Source: Gammaproteobacteria bacterium (GTDB lineage Bacteria; Pseudomonadota; Gammaproteobacteria; Burkholderiales; Rhodocyclaceae). Taken from it: DNA of 64,000 nt. Below are positions 1-10,125 of this stretch, piece by piece. The stretch lies in contig JAHJVE010000020.1 in assembly GCA_018828385.1 (NCBI GenBank), positions 248,001 to 312,000 of the forward strand, written 5' to 3'. The notes under the pieces are model-generated. The model saw only the letters and a program-made list of their open reading frames with translations, was not told where the DNA came from and did no database searches. The position numbers were made by a program, and so were the translations under genes. Position 1 is the first letter of the stretch; the number at the start of each line of letters is the position of its first letter.

Positions 1-421
1 CTTCGATCTGCTTGTGCACCCACTGGTGGCTGGGGTTGAAGCGGCGGGTATGGCCGACCATGGCGACCAGGCCCTTCTCCTGTTGCAACTGCATGACTTC
101 CTGCGCATCGGCCCAGGCATCGGACAGCGGAATTTCGACCTGGACGTGCTTGCCGGCCTTGAGACATTGCAGGGTCTGCGCGGCATGCACCTGGGTCGGC
201 GTGCACAGGATCACGGCGTCGACTTCGGGCAGGGCCAGCGCCTGCTCGAGATCGGTGGCGACATGGGCGATGCCGTACTTGTCGGCGACTTCCTTGGTCG
301 GCTCATAGCGACGGCCGACCAGCGAGACGACTTCGACGCCGTCGATATTTTTGATCGCATCGAGATGCTTGATGCCGAAAGCGCCGGCGCCAGCCAGCGC
401 GACCTTGATGGTTTTGCTCAT
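1..421 (-). CDS. ligC: 4-carboxy-2-hydroxymuconate-6-semialdehyde dehydrogenase (partial, N-terminal 140 residues)
   Basis: The gene runs off the left edge, so only the N-terminal part is present. The translation begins MSKTIKVALAGAGAFGIKHL, a Rossmann fold with GAGAFG, followed by the Gfo/Idh/MocA family pattern CTPTQVHA and a KAGKHVQVEIPL stretch (the usual EKP is EIP here). Family members of this type in protocatechuate 4,5-cleavage clusters oxidise the ring-cleavage product, as its hemiacetal, to 2-pyrone-4,6-dicarboxylate with NADP. The start lies one base after the ligB stop (TGA-T-ATG), so it is the last visible gene of the lig operon and probably translationally coupled. The assignment rests on family plus position. 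Confidence 0.88.
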   Translation of the reverse strand, partial: MSKTIKVALAGAGAFGIKHLDAIKNIDGVEVVSLVGRRYEPTKEVADKYGIAHVATDLEQALALPEVDAVILCTPTQVHAAQTLQCLKAGKHVQVEIPLSDAWADAQEVMQLQQEKGLVAMVGHTRRFNPSHQWVHKQIE

Positions 422-422
422 A

Positions 423-1720
<1,298 letters not shown>

Positions 1721-1723
1721 GTT

Positions 1724-2635
1724 TTAAACCTCCGGCCAGTAGAGACGCAGCGGATTATCCACCAGCAGCTTCTGTTGCAACCCGGCCGTCGGCGCGATAT
1801 GCGGGATGAAATCGACCAGCAGACCGTCGTCCGGCATGTGGTCCTTGAGATTCGGGTGCGGCCAGTCGGTGCCCCACAGCACGCGATCGGGGAATTCCTC
1901 GACGACACGGCGGGCGAAAGGGATCACGTCGGTGTAGGCATTCTGCTCGCCGTTCAGGGCTTTCGGGCCGGTGACCGAGAGACGCTCCGGACAACTGACC
2001 TTGCTCCAGACATTCGGGTGCTGGCGCATGAACTTGAGGAACAGTTCGAATTCCGGGCCGTCCACGGGCTTGGAGACATCCGGCCGGCCCATGTGGTCGA
2101 CGACGACAGTCGTCGGCAGCGTCGTGAAGAAATCCCATAGTTCCGGCAGGTCGACCGCCTCGAAATAGATCACGACGTGCCAGCCCCACTTGGCGATACG
2201 GCCGGCGATTTCGAGCAGTTCGTCCTTGGGCGTGAAATCGACCAGGCGCTTGACGAAATTGAAGCGCACGCCGCGCACGCCGGCGTCGTGCATGGTTTGC
2301 AACTCTTCGTCGGTGACCGTGCGGCGTACGGTGGCGACGCCGCGCGCCTTGCCGTTCGAATTGACCAGCGCATCGACCATGGCCCGGTTGTCGGCACCAT
2401 GGCAGGTAGCCTGGACGACGACATTGCGGGCGAAACCGAGGTGGTCGCGCAAGGCGTAAAGCTGGGCTTTGGAAGCGTCGCAGGGGGTGTATTTGCGCTC
2501 CGGCGCGTAGGGAAACTCGGCGCCGGGGCCGAATACGTGGCAGTGCGCGTCGACGGCGCCCGCCGGGAGCTGGAAGCGGGGTTTGCTCGGGCCGGCATAC
2601 CAGTCGAGCCAGCCGGGGGTTTTGGTGAAGGTCAT
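1724..2635 (-). CDS. ligI: 2-pyrone-4,6-dicarboxylate hydrolase
   Basis: Metal-independent amidohydrolase-superfamily lactonase (303 aa) that opens 2-pyrone-4,6-dicarboxylate to 4-oxalomesaconate. DAHCHVFG gives the His-x-His pair at residues 31 and 33, and LWGTDWPHPN carries the late-strand Asp that acts as catalytic base in this family. I chose the ATG at 2635 (MTFTKTPGW) because the family normally starts close to the GWLDWY segment; an in-frame extension up to 2665 runs into a dispersed repeat and is unlikely to be translated. It lies 51 bases after ligK, and the repeat fills that gap. Confidence 0.95.
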   Translation of the reverse strand: MTFTKTPGWLDWYAGPSKPRFQLPAGAVDAHCHVFGPGAEFPYAPERKYTPCDASKAQLYALRDHLGFARNVVVQATCHGADNRAMVDALVNSNGKARGVATVRRTVTDEELQTMHDAGVRGVRFNFVKRLVDFTPKDELLEIAGRIAKWGWHVVIYFEAVDLPELWDFFTTLPTTVVVDHMGRPDVSKPVDGPEFELFLKFMRQHPNVWSKVSCPERLSVTGPKALNGEQNAYTDVIPFARRVVEEFPDRVLWGTDWPHPNLKDHMPDDGLLVDFIPHIAPTAGLQQKLLVDNPLRLYWPEV

Positions 2636-2652
2636 TTTTGTTTTCTGTGTGA

Positions 2653-2686
2653 TTGCTACGGTCAACCGGAAAAAAGGGCCAAATTC
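2653..2686 (-). repeat. Dispersed repeat, copy 1 (ligK-ligI spacer)
   Basis: This is a copy of the repeat family whose conserved 3' half reads CCGGTTGACCGTAGCAA. Read on the minus strand it has TTTGGCC, a T-rich run, then the full conserved end. It starts immediately after the ligK stop codon and nearly fills the spacer before ligI, so it lies inside an operon and cannot be a strong terminator there. Confidence 0.85.
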
Positions 2687-3382
2687 TCAATCGATATATT
2701 TGAGGCCGGCCTTGGCCAGCGGCTCGCGCAAGGAATACATGTCGAGGCCCAGTTCGCCGGCGGCAAAGCGGGCGCGTTTGGCGATCTCGTTGTTCTCACG
2801 CGCTTCGGCGGCATCGGCCACCTGCTGGGCGAGGGCGGCCGGCACGACGACCACGCCGTCATCGTCGGCAATGACCACGTCGCCCGGATTGACGATGGCG
2901 CCGGCACACACCACGGGAATATTGACCGAGCCGAGCGTCGCCCGCGTGCAGCCCTTGGCGTGGATGGCACGGCTGAACACCGGGAAACCCATGGCGGTGA
3001 GGTCTTTCACGTCGCGCACGCCGCCGTCGATGATCAGACCCTTGGCGCCGCGCGACTGGTAGGAAGTGGCGAGCAGGTCGCCGAAAAAGCCGTCGGTGCT
3101 GTCGGCCGTGCAGGCGGCGACGCAGACGTCGCCGGGCTGCAACTGCTCGGCGGCGACGTGCAGCATCCAGTTATCGCCCGGTTGCAGCAATACCGTGACG
3201 GCCGTGCCGCAAATGTGGGCGCCGGTGTAGATCGGGCGCATGTTCGGCTTCATCAGGCCGACCCGGCCCATCGCCTCGTGGATGGTGGCAACGCCGAAGC
3301 GCGACAGTTTTTCAACGGCGGCGGCATCGGCGCGAACGATGTTGCGTTTGACGATGCCGAGCTGGTTCATGGGGAGAGTCAT
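2687..3382 (-). CDS. ligK: 4-carboxy-4-hydroxy-2-oxoadipate aldolase / oxaloacetate decarboxylase
   Basis: RraA-fold class II aldolase (231 aa) that splits 4-carboxy-4-hydroxy-2-oxoadipate into pyruvate and oxaloacetate, the last step of the 4,5-cleavage pathway. The characteristic residues are present: Asp102 (FFGDLL) and Arg123-Asp124 (GGVRDV), which bind the divalent metal and pyruvate in the family. It ends with the short family tail GLKYID. It lies 12 bases downstream of ligJ. RraA-like proteins without a pathway context are often misannotated, but the lig operon makes the aldolase role secure. Confidence 0.94.
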   Translation of the reverse strand: MTLPMNQLGIVKRNIVRADAAAVEKLSRFGVATIHEAMGRVGLMKPNMRPIYTGAHICGTAVTVLLQPGDNWMLHVAAEQLQPGDVCVAACTADSTDGFFGDLLATSYQSRGAKGLIIDGGVRDVKDLTAMGFPVFSRAIHAKGCTRATLGSVNIPVVCAGAIVNPGDVVIADDDGVVVVPAALAQQVADAAEARENNEIAKRARFAAGELGLDMYSLREPLAKAGLKYID

Positions 3383-3394
3383 GCTGTTTTCCTT

Positions 3395-4420
3395 TTAGCG
3401 GCCCTTGGCCTTCAATGCGGCATCGAGGCGCGAATAGACGCGACGGGCGTTGCCTTCGTAGATCATGTGGCGCTCTTCGGCGGTCAGATCTGCCGCTTCG
3501 ATGTAGCGCTTGGTGTCGTCGTAGTAATGGCCGGTTTGCGGGTCGATGCCGCGCACGGCGCCGATCATTTCGGAGGCGAACAGCACGTTCTTGACCGGGA
3601 TGACGTCGGTCAGCAGGTCGATGCCCGGCTGGTGATAGACGCAGGTGTCGAAGAAGATGTTGTTCAAGAGATGCTCTTCGAGCAGCGGCTTCTTCATCTC
3701 CTGGGCCAGACCGCGATAGCGTCCCCAGTGGTAAGGCGCCGCGCCGCCGCCGTGCGGGATGACGAATTTCAGGGTCGGGAAGTCCTTGAACAGGTCGCCG
3801 GACAGACACTGCATGAAGGCCGTCGTGTCGGCGTTGATGTAATGCGCGCCGGTGGCGTGGAAGCAGGCATTGCAACTGGTGCTGACGTGGATCATCGCCG
3901 GGATGTCGTGCTCGACCATCTTTTCGTAGATCGGGTACCAGTGGCGGTCGGTCAGCGGCGGGCTGGTCCAGTGGCCGCCGGAGGGGTCCGGATTGAGGTT
4001 GATGCCGACGAAGCCGTATTCCTTGACGCACTTTTCCAGCTCGGCGATGCAGGTCTTCGGATCGACGCCCGGCGACTGCGGCAGCATGGCGGCGCCGATG
4101 AAATGGTCGGGGAAGAGTTGAGCGACGCGATGGCACAACTCGTTGCAGATCGCCGCCCAGGTCGCCGAGGTGTTGAAATCGCCGATGTGGTGGGCCATGA
4201 AACTGGCGCGCGGGCTGAAGATGGTGAGGTCGGCGCCGCGCTCTTTCATCAGGCGCAACTGGTTGGCCTCGATGGTCTGGCGCAGGTCGTCGTCGCTGAT
4301 CTGCAATTCGGACGGTTTCGGTGTCAGTGCCGGGTCCTTGATCCCGGCGATCTGCCGGTTGCGCCATTCCTCAAGGGCTTTCGGCGCCGTCGTGTAGTGA
4401 CCGTGGATGTCGATGATCAT
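3395..4420 (-). CDS. ligJ: 4-oxalomesaconate hydratase
   Basis: Amidohydrolase-superfamily hydratase (341 aa, the family's usual length) that adds water to 4-oxalomesaconate to give 4-carboxy-4-hydroxy-2-oxoadipate. The metal-binding His-x-His is at residues 6 and 8 (IDIHGH). HVSTSCNACFH and IPHGGGAAPYHWGR follow, and FASEMIG carries the late acidic residue. It is the first gene of the lig operon and follows a LysR-type operator about 150 bases upstream. This is the LigJ (metal-dependent) type, not the unrelated GalB/PmdE fold. Confidence 0.95.
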   Translation of the reverse strand: MIIDIHGHYTTAPKALEEWRNRQIAGIKDPALTPKPSELQISDDDLRQTIEANQLRLMKERGADLTIFSPRASFMAHHIGDFNTSATWAAICNELCHRVAQLFPDHFIGAAMLPQSPGVDPKTCIAELEKCVKEYGFVGINLNPDPSGGHWTSPPLTDRHWYPIYEKMVEHDIPAMIHVSTSCNACFHATGAHYINADTTAFMQCLSGDLFKDFPTLKFVIPHGGGAAPYHWGRYRGLAQEMKKPLLEEHLLNNIFFDTCVYHQPGIDLLTDVIPVKNVLFASEMIGAVRGIDPQTGHYYDDTKRYIEAADLTAEERHMIYEGNARRVYSRLDAALKAKGR

Positions 4421-4573
4421 GCTGTTGTCCTGTTATTGGTTGATTGCGCTTCGGTCCGCGGGACAAGCCGGATACGCCGAAGCAATCGGCGCCGGCGACA
4501 AATGAAAATCCGCCGATGTGCCATGGACTTGATTCTCTACTTCGCCTCGGCCACTGAACAGAAATCGGGGCCA

Positions 4574-4600
4574 CTATCAGTTATGCGATTCCGTTATAGG
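4574..4600 (-). promoter_or_regulatory. Predicted LysR operator 1, upstream of ligJ operon
   Basis: CTATCAGTTAT followed nine bases later by GTTATAGG. It is one of five copies of a 26-bp dyad (CTAT...ATAG ends) in this window, and sits about 150 bases upstream of the ligJ start. Same orientation relative to the target gene as the other copies. Confidence 0.7.
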
Positions 4601-4626
4601 AGGCCATCTCATATCTGCCAGCTCCA

Positions 4627-4672
4627 CAAAAAAGGCCCGCCGTCGCTCCTGGACCGGAACGAACGGCGGGCC
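4627..4672 (-). terminator. Rho-independent terminator of the porin gene
   Basis: A perfect 10-bp stem GGCCCGCCGT (4634-4643) / ACGGCGGGCC (4663-4672) with a 19-base loop. On the minus strand the stem is followed by a run of six T. It lies about 75 bases downstream of the porin stop codon and shields the ligJ promoter region from read-through. Confidence 0.85.
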
Positions 4673-4747
4673 GTGATCGGGCGGTGTTGCTACCCATGCC
4701 GCAGATGCCCGGAGCGGCCAAACGGCCGGCCCGAGCATGAGCAAACA

Positions 4748-5890
4748 TCAGAACATGTGGGTCAGGCCTGCGGCCAGGACGTTCACATCGCCGCCGGCTG
4801 TCGGGCTGGCTGCCCAGATTCCCGCTGTTCCGGCCGAATCGTTGCTCTGCTGCGAATAACCGGCATAAGCGATGGTCCGCTTGCTCAGGTTATGCGTGTA
4901 GGCGACCGAGAAACCGCTGGAGTCGGCGTTGGCCAGGGTGTTGATCGACGACTTGGAATAGACGACGTGCACCACACCTTTGGCGGAAACCGGGATTTCG
5001 GTACCAACACCCCAAACCTTGTTGCTGGCCTGCGTGTTGAACTTGTCGTTTTGATACGTTGCCTTCAGCTTGGCGAAGCCGAAATTGTAGGCGCCGCCGA
5101 TATTCAGGCTCTTTGCATCGAGATCGTCGTAGGCGATGGTCGTGGCGGGAGCCGGGAATCCGGCGCCGCGGGCAAAGGCCAGCGAGCTGAGGGCCAGCGT
5201 GGCGGTGCCCGAGCCCTTGACCCGGTCATAAACGATGCCAAGCGACAGCGGGCCGCGGTCATAGTAGGTTCCGAGTTGCCAGACGTTTACCTTCCCGTCC
5301 CCCGTCGCGGCCTGTTCAATCGGTCGCGCATAATTGACGTCGAAGTGAAAGCCGGCCCAGGTCGGTGACTTGTAGGCGAGGGTATTGGAGAGACGAATGT
5401 CGCCCAGCGGATTGATTCGGCTGCCGGCGGCCATGGCGTTGTTGCCGGTGACGTCGAAGATGCTCGCCCCGAGGACGTTGTACTTGACGGCCCAATCAAA
5501 CGCGGTAGTGTTCATCCGGCCGATGGCAACGGTACCGAAGCTGCCGCTCAGACCAAGGAGCTGCTGCCGGGCCATGCCCGATGTGCTGCCCTGAACGCCA
5601 GAAGCATCGGTCGTGTAGGTCCCCCCGATGCCCTGGTTGGCATCGACATTCAAGCGGTATTCAAGGGCGAACAGCGCCTTGAGGCCATTGCCGAGGTCTT
5701 CCGTTCCCTTGAAGCCGAGACGCGACGTGCGCAGCATGCCGCTTTCCACTTTGAACGTGGTTTGCTTTCCATCGGCACTGATGGCCGCGACGCCGGCATC
5801 GACAACACCGTAAACCTGCACGTTCGATTGCGCCAGAGCGGCGCCCGAGGCCATGCTTGCAATGGCCAAGGCAATAATTTTCTTCTGCAT
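4748..5890 (-). CDS. General outer-membrane porin (Gram-negative porin family)
   Basis: Beta-proteobacterial trimeric porin of 380 aa. The signal peptide is MQKKIIALAIASMASGAALA, cleaved before QSNVQVYG. The mature start NVQVYGVVDAG, the motif LGFKGTEDLGNGLKALF, and the C-terminal LTHMF with terminal Phe (outer-membrane assembly signal) are all classic for this family. It stands between the lig operon and the TRAP genes and has its own terminator, so it is probably a separate transcription unit. A role in letting aromatic acids into the periplasm is a guess from context. Confidence 0.93.
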   Translation of the reverse strand: MQKKIIALAIASMASGAALAQSNVQVYGVVDAGVAAISADGKQTTFKVESGMLRTSRLGFKGTEDLGNGLKALFALEYRLNVDANQGIGGTYTTDASGVQGSTSGMARQQLLGLSGSFGTVAIGRMNTTAFDWAVKYNVLGASIFDVTGNNAMAAGSRINPLGDIRLSNTLAYKSPTWAGFHFDVNYARPIEQAATGDGKVNVWQLGTYYDRGPLSLGIVYDRVKGSGTATLALSSLAFARGAGFPAPATTIAYDDLDAKSLNIGGAYNFGFAKLKATYQNDKFNTQASNKVWGVGTEIPVSAKGVVHVVYSKSSINTLANADSSGFSVAYTHNLSKRTIAYAGYSQQSNDSAGTAGIWAASPTAGGDVNVLAAGLTHMF

Positions 5891-6088
5891 TTGAAACTCC
5901 TCCTGTGGGCACTAACCAATCGCCAAATCCGCATCGAACTAAATGCCGTGTCGGACTGACGCATATCAACAATCAAAATCAAAGCGGGAAAACGCAATCA
6001 CTCCTTTCGGTTGGTCGGTAAATATTTGATCCGGCGAAACTTGCAGCGCCGATGCGCGGCAAGATCACCTCTTTTTCGCGATGTCGAA

Positions 6089-7414
6089 TCAACCGAAGAC
6101 CCGGAGCGCGATCAGCGAGATGCTCGGGAACAGGATCAGCAAGCCGATGCGGGTGACATCCCAGGCCAGGAAAGGCATGACGCCCCTGAAGATCACCTTC
6201 ATCGGGATGTCCTTGGCCACGCCGTTGATGATGTACACATTCATGCCAACCGGCGGCGTGATGAGGCCAACCTCCATGACGACCAGCGCGACGATGGCAA
6301 ACCAGATGGACTTGTCGTCGTTGCTCAGCCCCCAGTAATCCATGCCGAGCAGGATAGGCAGGAAAATCGGCACGGTGAGCAGGATCATCGACAGACTGTC
6401 CATGACGCAGCCGAGCAGCAGGTAGATCACGATGATGCTGAGCAGGACCGTCCACGGCCCGAAGCCGGAATCGACCACCCAACGAGCCGCTTCAGCCGGC
6501 AACTGGGAGATCGCCATGAAGGAATTGAGGGTGTCGGCGCCGAGCAGGATGAGGAACATCATGCCGGTGCCGGTCGCCGCGCCGTAGATGCACTGCATCA
6601 TGCCGTCGCCCTTCAGGCCGCCGGAATACCAGGCAACGCCACCGGTGGCCAGGGCGCCGATGGCGGCGGCCTCGGTCGGCGTAAAGAAGCCGCCGTAAAT
6701 GCCGCCGATGACGACCAGGAAGACGAGCAGGACCGGCCAGGTGCCGACCAGTGTCTCGATGCGTTCCTTCCACGAGTGCGCGGCGCTTCCCGGCCCGGCC
6801 AGTTCGGGGTCGATGCGGGTGATGATGGCAATGACCAGCATGTAACCGAGCGCGGCGAGCACGCCGGGCACGAAGGCACAGAGAAAAAGCTTGGCGATGT
6901 TCTGTTCGGCCAGGATGCCGTAAATGACCAGCGGCACCGAGGGCGGGATCAGGATGCCCAGCGTGCCGCCGGCAGCCAGCGAACCGGCGGCCAGCGACGG
7001 CTTGTACTTGTGCCGCTCGAGTTCGGGCAGGACGACGTGAGCCATGGTTGCCGCCGTCGCCAGCGACGAGCCGCAGATGGCGCCGAAGCCGGCACAGGAC
7101 GCCACCCCGGCCATCGCCATGCCACCGCGCCAGTGCCCGATGAAGGCATTGCCGGCCTTGAACAGGGCCCGCGACAGGCCGCCATGGGTGGCGAACTGGC
7201 CCATCAGCAGGAACAGCGGCACGACCGACAGGTCGTAGAGCGAAAAACGCCCGTAGGGTGCGTTCTTGAGAAAAGCCAGGAAAGGATCGAGGCCGGAGAC
7301 CCAGACGTAACCGATGCCGCCGGTCAGGAACATGGTGATGCCGACGGGAACCCGCAGGGCCATCACGACCATCATGAACAGGCCCATCGTCAGTGCAATC
7401 GAACTACCACTCAT
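6089..7414 (-). CDS. TRAP transporter large permease (DctM family)
   Basis: Twelve-helix integral membrane subunit (441 aa) that uses the sodium or proton gradient to import the ligand delivered by the periplasmic binding protein. Family landmarks include CGSSLATAATMA near residue 113, GGTLGILIPPSVPLVIYG near 149 and GFFTPTEAAAIG near 240. Its start overlaps the stop of the small permease gene as ATGA. It is the last gene of a P-Q-M operon (8005-9030, 7411-7935, 6089-7414). The ligand is likely an aromatic acid because the operon carries the same operator as the lig genes. Confidence 0.94.
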   Translation of the reverse strand: MSGSSIALTMGLFMMVVMALRVPVGITMFLTGGIGYVWVSGLDPFLAFLKNAPYGRFSLYDLSVVPLFLLMGQFATHGGLSRALFKAGNAFIGHWRGGMAMAGVASCAGFGAICGSSLATAATMAHVVLPELERHKYKPSLAAGSLAAGGTLGILIPPSVPLVIYGILAEQNIAKLFLCAFVPGVLAALGYMLVIAIITRIDPELAGPGSAAHSWKERIETLVGTWPVLLVFLVVIGGIYGGFFTPTEAAAIGALATGGVAWYSGGLKGDGMMQCIYGAATGTGMMFLILLGADTLNSFMAISQLPAEAARWVVDSGFGPWTVLLSIIVIYLLLGCVMDSLSMILLTVPIFLPILLGMDYWGLSNDDKSIWFAIVALVVMEVGLITPPVGMNVYIINGVAKDIPMKVIFRGVMPFLAWDVTRIGLLILFPSISLIALRVFG

Positions 7415-7935
7415 GACGCGCTACCTTTGCCAAATTCGTTGAATGCCGTGTGCAATGCCGTCAAGCCGAGCAGGACGAAGGCCGGCACGACCGGGACATA
7501 GCCCCACCAGATCGGGAGGCCGAGAACCATCGAGGTTTCCTCGTATTCGCGCATGTCGAGCATGCCTTGCCAGATGCGCCAGGCGAGCAGGAAGGCGCAG
7601 GCGGCGAGCAGAATGCCGCCGAAGGCATCGAGGTAACGCTTGACGCCGGCCGGCGCCCAGAGCGTGAAGAAGTCGACAAAAACGTGTCCCTTACGCAACT
7701 GACAATAGGGAAGGCACATCGCGATGCCCATTGCCGAGAGCATTTGCACCAGTTCGTAATCGCCGGGGATGCCTTGTCCGAACAAGGAGCGGCCAAGCAC
7801 GCTGATGGACGACATGAGCATTTCCGCCAGGAACATCAAACCGGCGGCCCAGGCCATGACCGAGCAGGCAGTTTTGATCAGCTTGCCGAAGGGGCCTTCG
7901 GCAATGACTACGGGGGTACTAGCGTGTTCCGCCAT
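7411..7935 (-). CDS. TRAP transporter small permease (DctQ family)
   Basis: Four-helix small membrane subunit (174 aa) that partners the large permease. Hydrophobic segments lie near residues 20-40, 60-80, 95-120 and 135-160; QLRKGHVFVDFF and the loop around GYVPVVPAFVLLGL fit the DctQ family. It overlaps the DctM gene by four bases (ATGA), and lies about 70 bases downstream of the binding-protein gene, with a hairpin in the gap. Confidence 0.9.
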   Translation of the reverse strand: MAEHASTPVVIAEGPFGKLIKTACSVMAWAAGLMFLAEMLMSSISVLGRSLFGQGIPGDYELVQMLSAMGIAMCLPYCQLRKGHVFVDFFTLWAPAGVKRYLDAFGGILLAACAFLLAWRIWQGMLDMREYEETSMVLGLPIWWGYVPVVPAFVLLGLTALHTAFNEFGKGSAS

Positions 7936-7962
7936 TTGGATCTCCGCATACAGATGAAATCA

Positions 7963-7995
7963 GCCGTGCCCCGCAAAACCGCGGCGCGGCACGGC
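7963..7995 (-). promoter_or_regulatory. Intercistronic hairpin between TRAP binding protein and permease genes
   Basis: GCCGTGCC (7963-7970) pairs with GGCACGGC (7988-7995), with further G-C pairs possible inside the loop. There is no T-run. It lies just downstream of the binding-protein stop codon. Such hairpins often stabilise the upstream mRNA or attenuate downstream genes, giving more binding protein than permease. Confidence 0.5.
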
Positions 7996-8004
7996 TTCAG
8001 CGAC

Positions 8005-9030
8005 TTACTTGGCGGAGTGCTTGTTGATCAGCGCGACCGCTTCGTCGTAAAGCTGCTGGCCCTTGAGGCCCTTGGCGGAGATGTCCTTGATCCATTCGTC
8101 AGCGACCGGCTTGGCAGCGGCCTGCCATTTCGCCATTTCGCTAGCCGGAATCACGATGACCTGATTGCCGTGCTTGATCGTCGCCTGGCGACCGGCGTCA
8201 TCGCCGAGCTTCAGTTGAGACGTGAACCACGCCGACTCTTCGCGGCCGCTGTTGTTGTCGACGACCTTCTTCAGATCGGCCGGCAGGCTTTCGTATTTTT
8301 TCTTGTTCATGACGAACATCATGGTCGAGGTCGACATCGTGTGGTCGCCGCCGAGTTCGGCCGAGAAGCTGGTCAGTTCGTGGACCTTGAAGGCCGGGAC
8401 AACCTCCCAGGGCAGGATGGTGCCGTCGATGACGCCCTTCGACAGGCTCTCCGGGACCTGCGGAACGGGCATGCCGATCGGCGTGGCGCCGAGGGCGTCG
8501 AGCAATTTGGTACCGAGGCGCGACGGGGTGCGGATCTTGCGCCCCTTCAGGTCGTCTAGCGTCTTTACCTGGTCGCGCGTGTGCAGGGCGTAGGGGCCGG
8601 GCACCCACAGCGCAATCGGCTTGAGACCGGCGTATTCTTTCATGGCGTTCTTGTCGACGAAATCCCACAGGGCGCGTGAGGATGCTTCCTGCGTCGTGGT
8701 GATGAACGGCAGTTCGAAGACTTCGGAAACCGGGAAGCGGCCCGGGGTGTAACCCGGCAAGGTCCACACCACATCGGCCACGCCGTCGCGAACCTGGGTC
8801 AGCAATTGCGGCGGGGTGCCACCCAGTTGCATGGCCGGGTAAATCTGACACTTCATCTTGCCCTGAGACTGCTTCTCGATCTTGTCGCACCAGGCGCCGA
8901 TCATCCTGGCGTGACCGGGAGCGGTCGGCGGGGCGAAGTGGGCAACCTTGAGGATGACTTCCTGGGCTGCGGCGAAGCCGGGAAGGAGCGCGGCGAGCGC
9001 CATACTGCATGCCATTTTTTTGAAGTTCAT
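8005..9030 (-). CDS. TRAP transporter solute-binding protein (DctP family)
   Basis: Periplasmic binding protein of 341 aa. The ATG at 9030 is preceded by a good ribosome site (AGGAGA), and gives a clean signal peptide ending GFAAA before QEVILKVAH. Family features include YPAMQLGGTPPQLLTQVRDG near residue 65 and the ligand-site region GRKIRTPSRLGTKLLDALGA near 150 with the conserved Arg. A paralogue at 42325-43353 has very similar sequence but no permease genes beside it, so the two probably share this permease. The operator at 9142 places it in the protocatechuate regulon. Confidence 0.93.
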   Translation of the reverse strand: MNFKKMACSMALAALLPGFAAAQEVILKVAHFAPPTAPGHARMIGAWCDKIEKQSQGKMKCQIYPAMQLGGTPPQLLTQVRDGVADVVWTLPGYTPGRFPVSEVFELPFITTTQEASSRALWDFVDKNAMKEYAGLKPIALWVPGPYALHTRDQVKTLDDLKGRKIRTPSRLGTKLLDALGATPIGMPVPQVPESLSKGVIDGTILPWEVVPAFKVHELTSFSAELGGDHTMSTSTMMFVMNKKKYESLPADLKKVVDNNSGREESAWFTSQLKLGDDAGRQATIKHGNQVIVIPASEMAKWQAAAKPVADEWIKDISAKGLKGQQLYDEAVALINKHSAK

Positions 9031-9141
9031 GTTTGTCTCCTGTTTATATTTGCGGCGTGTTGCTTCGAGGCAACGATGGTGAAAACTTCTGCGCCCGGCC
9101 ATTTTGCTGAATCGGGAATGAGCGAAAAGGGGGGTAAATCA

Positions 9142-9167
9142 CTATCAGCTATTCAGAATCGGCATAG
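9142..9167 (-). promoter_or_regulatory. Predicted LysR operator 2, upstream of TRAP operon
   Basis: CTATCAGCTAT, then nine bases, then GGCATAG: the shared 26-bp dyad, here with matching CTAT/ATAG ends. It lies about 110 bases upstream of the binding-protein start. Confidence 0.68.
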
Positions 9168-9183
9168 AAGATCAGGTGAGCCG

Positions 9184-9220
9184 ATTTTGTTTTTGGCCGA
9201 TATTTCCGGTTGACCGTGGG
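9184..9220 (+). repeat. Dispersed repeat, copy 2
   Basis: TTTTTGGCC is followed by TTTCCGGTTGACCGT, then diverges (GGGA instead of AGCAA). It lies about 35 bases downstream of the stop of the amidohydrolase gene, in the opposite orientation to that gene. Confidence 0.8.
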
Positions 9221-9254
9221 ATCGACCGCGATTGACGAAATTGCCCGACATCGA

Positions 9255-10121
9255 TCAGCCGCCCAGCCCGAGCAGACGCATGGCGTTTTGCTTGAGGATC
9301 AATGGCGCGACTTCCGGCTTGAAACCGGCCTTCGCGAAATCGGCCAGCCAGCGATCCGGGGTAATCAACGGAAAGTCGGAGCCGAACAGAATGCGGTCGC
9401 GGAGCAGCGTGTTGGCGTACTGGACCAGTTGCGGCGGGAAATAACGCGGCGACCAGCCGGACAGGTCGATCCACATGTTGGGCTTGTGCAGGCACAGCGA
9501 CAGCGCTTCGTCCTGCCACGGCCAACTGGGATGGGCCATGACGATCTGCATGTCGGGAAAGTCGATGGCGACATCCTCCAAAAGCATCGGGTTGGAATTG
9601 GCGACGCGCAGACCACCGCCGGCCCGCATGCCGCTGCCGATGCCGGAATGACCGGTATGGAAAATGGCCGGCAGTTTGTGCTCGGCGATCACCTCGTAGA
9701 GCGGCCAGGCGAAGCGGTCGTAGGGCAGAAAGCCCTGCACCGTCGGGTGGAACTTGAAGCCCCTGACGCCGTACTCCTCGATCAGCCGACGGGCTTCGCG
9801 GGCGCCCATGACGCCCTTGTGCGGATCGATGCTGGCGAAGGCGATCATCATGTCGCTGTTGGCCCGGGCGGCCTCGGCGATTTCCTCGTTGGCGATGCGG
9901 CGCCGGCCGATCTGCGCTTCGGCATCGACGGTGAACATGACCAGCCCGATCTTGCGTTCGCGGTAGTAGGCGACGGTTTCGGCGATGGTCGGCCGGCGGT
10001 CGGAGCCGAAATACTGGTCGGCCGCCCGGTCGAATTCGTCGCCGAAGGGGTCGTGCCCCTGGCAGCACGAGACTTCGGCGTGGGTGTGGAAGTCGATGGC
10101 GATCAGGGCGTCGGTGTTCAC
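9255..10121 (-). CDS. Amidohydrolase-family protein, possible aryl beta-ketoacyl-CoA hydrolase
   Basis: TIM-barrel amidohydrolase (288 aa). IDFHTHAE gives the His-x-His metal pair near residue 12, FKFHPTVQGF and FHTGHSG carry further metal-binding His, and LFGSDFPL the late Asp. The GTG start (MNTDALIAIDFH) lies five bases after the synthetase stop, so it is the last gene of the hydroxycinnamate operon. Relatives encoded beside hydroxycinnamoyl-CoA synthetases hydrolyse 4-hydroxyphenyl-beta-ketoacyl-CoA; with the acyl-CoA dehydrogenase next door that is a reasonable guess, not a demonstrated function. A 30-codon fragment of a paralogue is at 31231-31323. Confidence 0.8.
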   Translation of the reverse strand: MNTDALIAIDFHTHAEVSCCQGHDPFGDEFDRAADQYFGSDRRPTIAETVAYYRERKIGLVMFTVDAEAQIGRRRIANEEIAEAARANSDMMIAFASIDPHKGVMGAREARRLIEEYGVRGFKFHPTVQGFLPYDRFAWPLYEVIAEHKLPAIFHTGHSGIGSGMRAGGGLRVANSNPMLLEDVAIDFPDMQIVMAHPSWPWQDEALSLCLHKPNMWIDLSGWSPRYFPPQLVQYANTLLRDRILFGSDFPLITPDRWLADFAKAGFKPEVAPLILKQNAMRLLGLGG

Positions 10122-10125
10122 GTCA

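Noticed and set aside
2177..5368. A 1,063-codon open frame on the plus strand across ligI, ligK, ligJ and the porin
   Set aside because: It is antisense to four well-supported genes, has no domain, and such long frames are expected opposite GC-rich genes with strong third-position bias.
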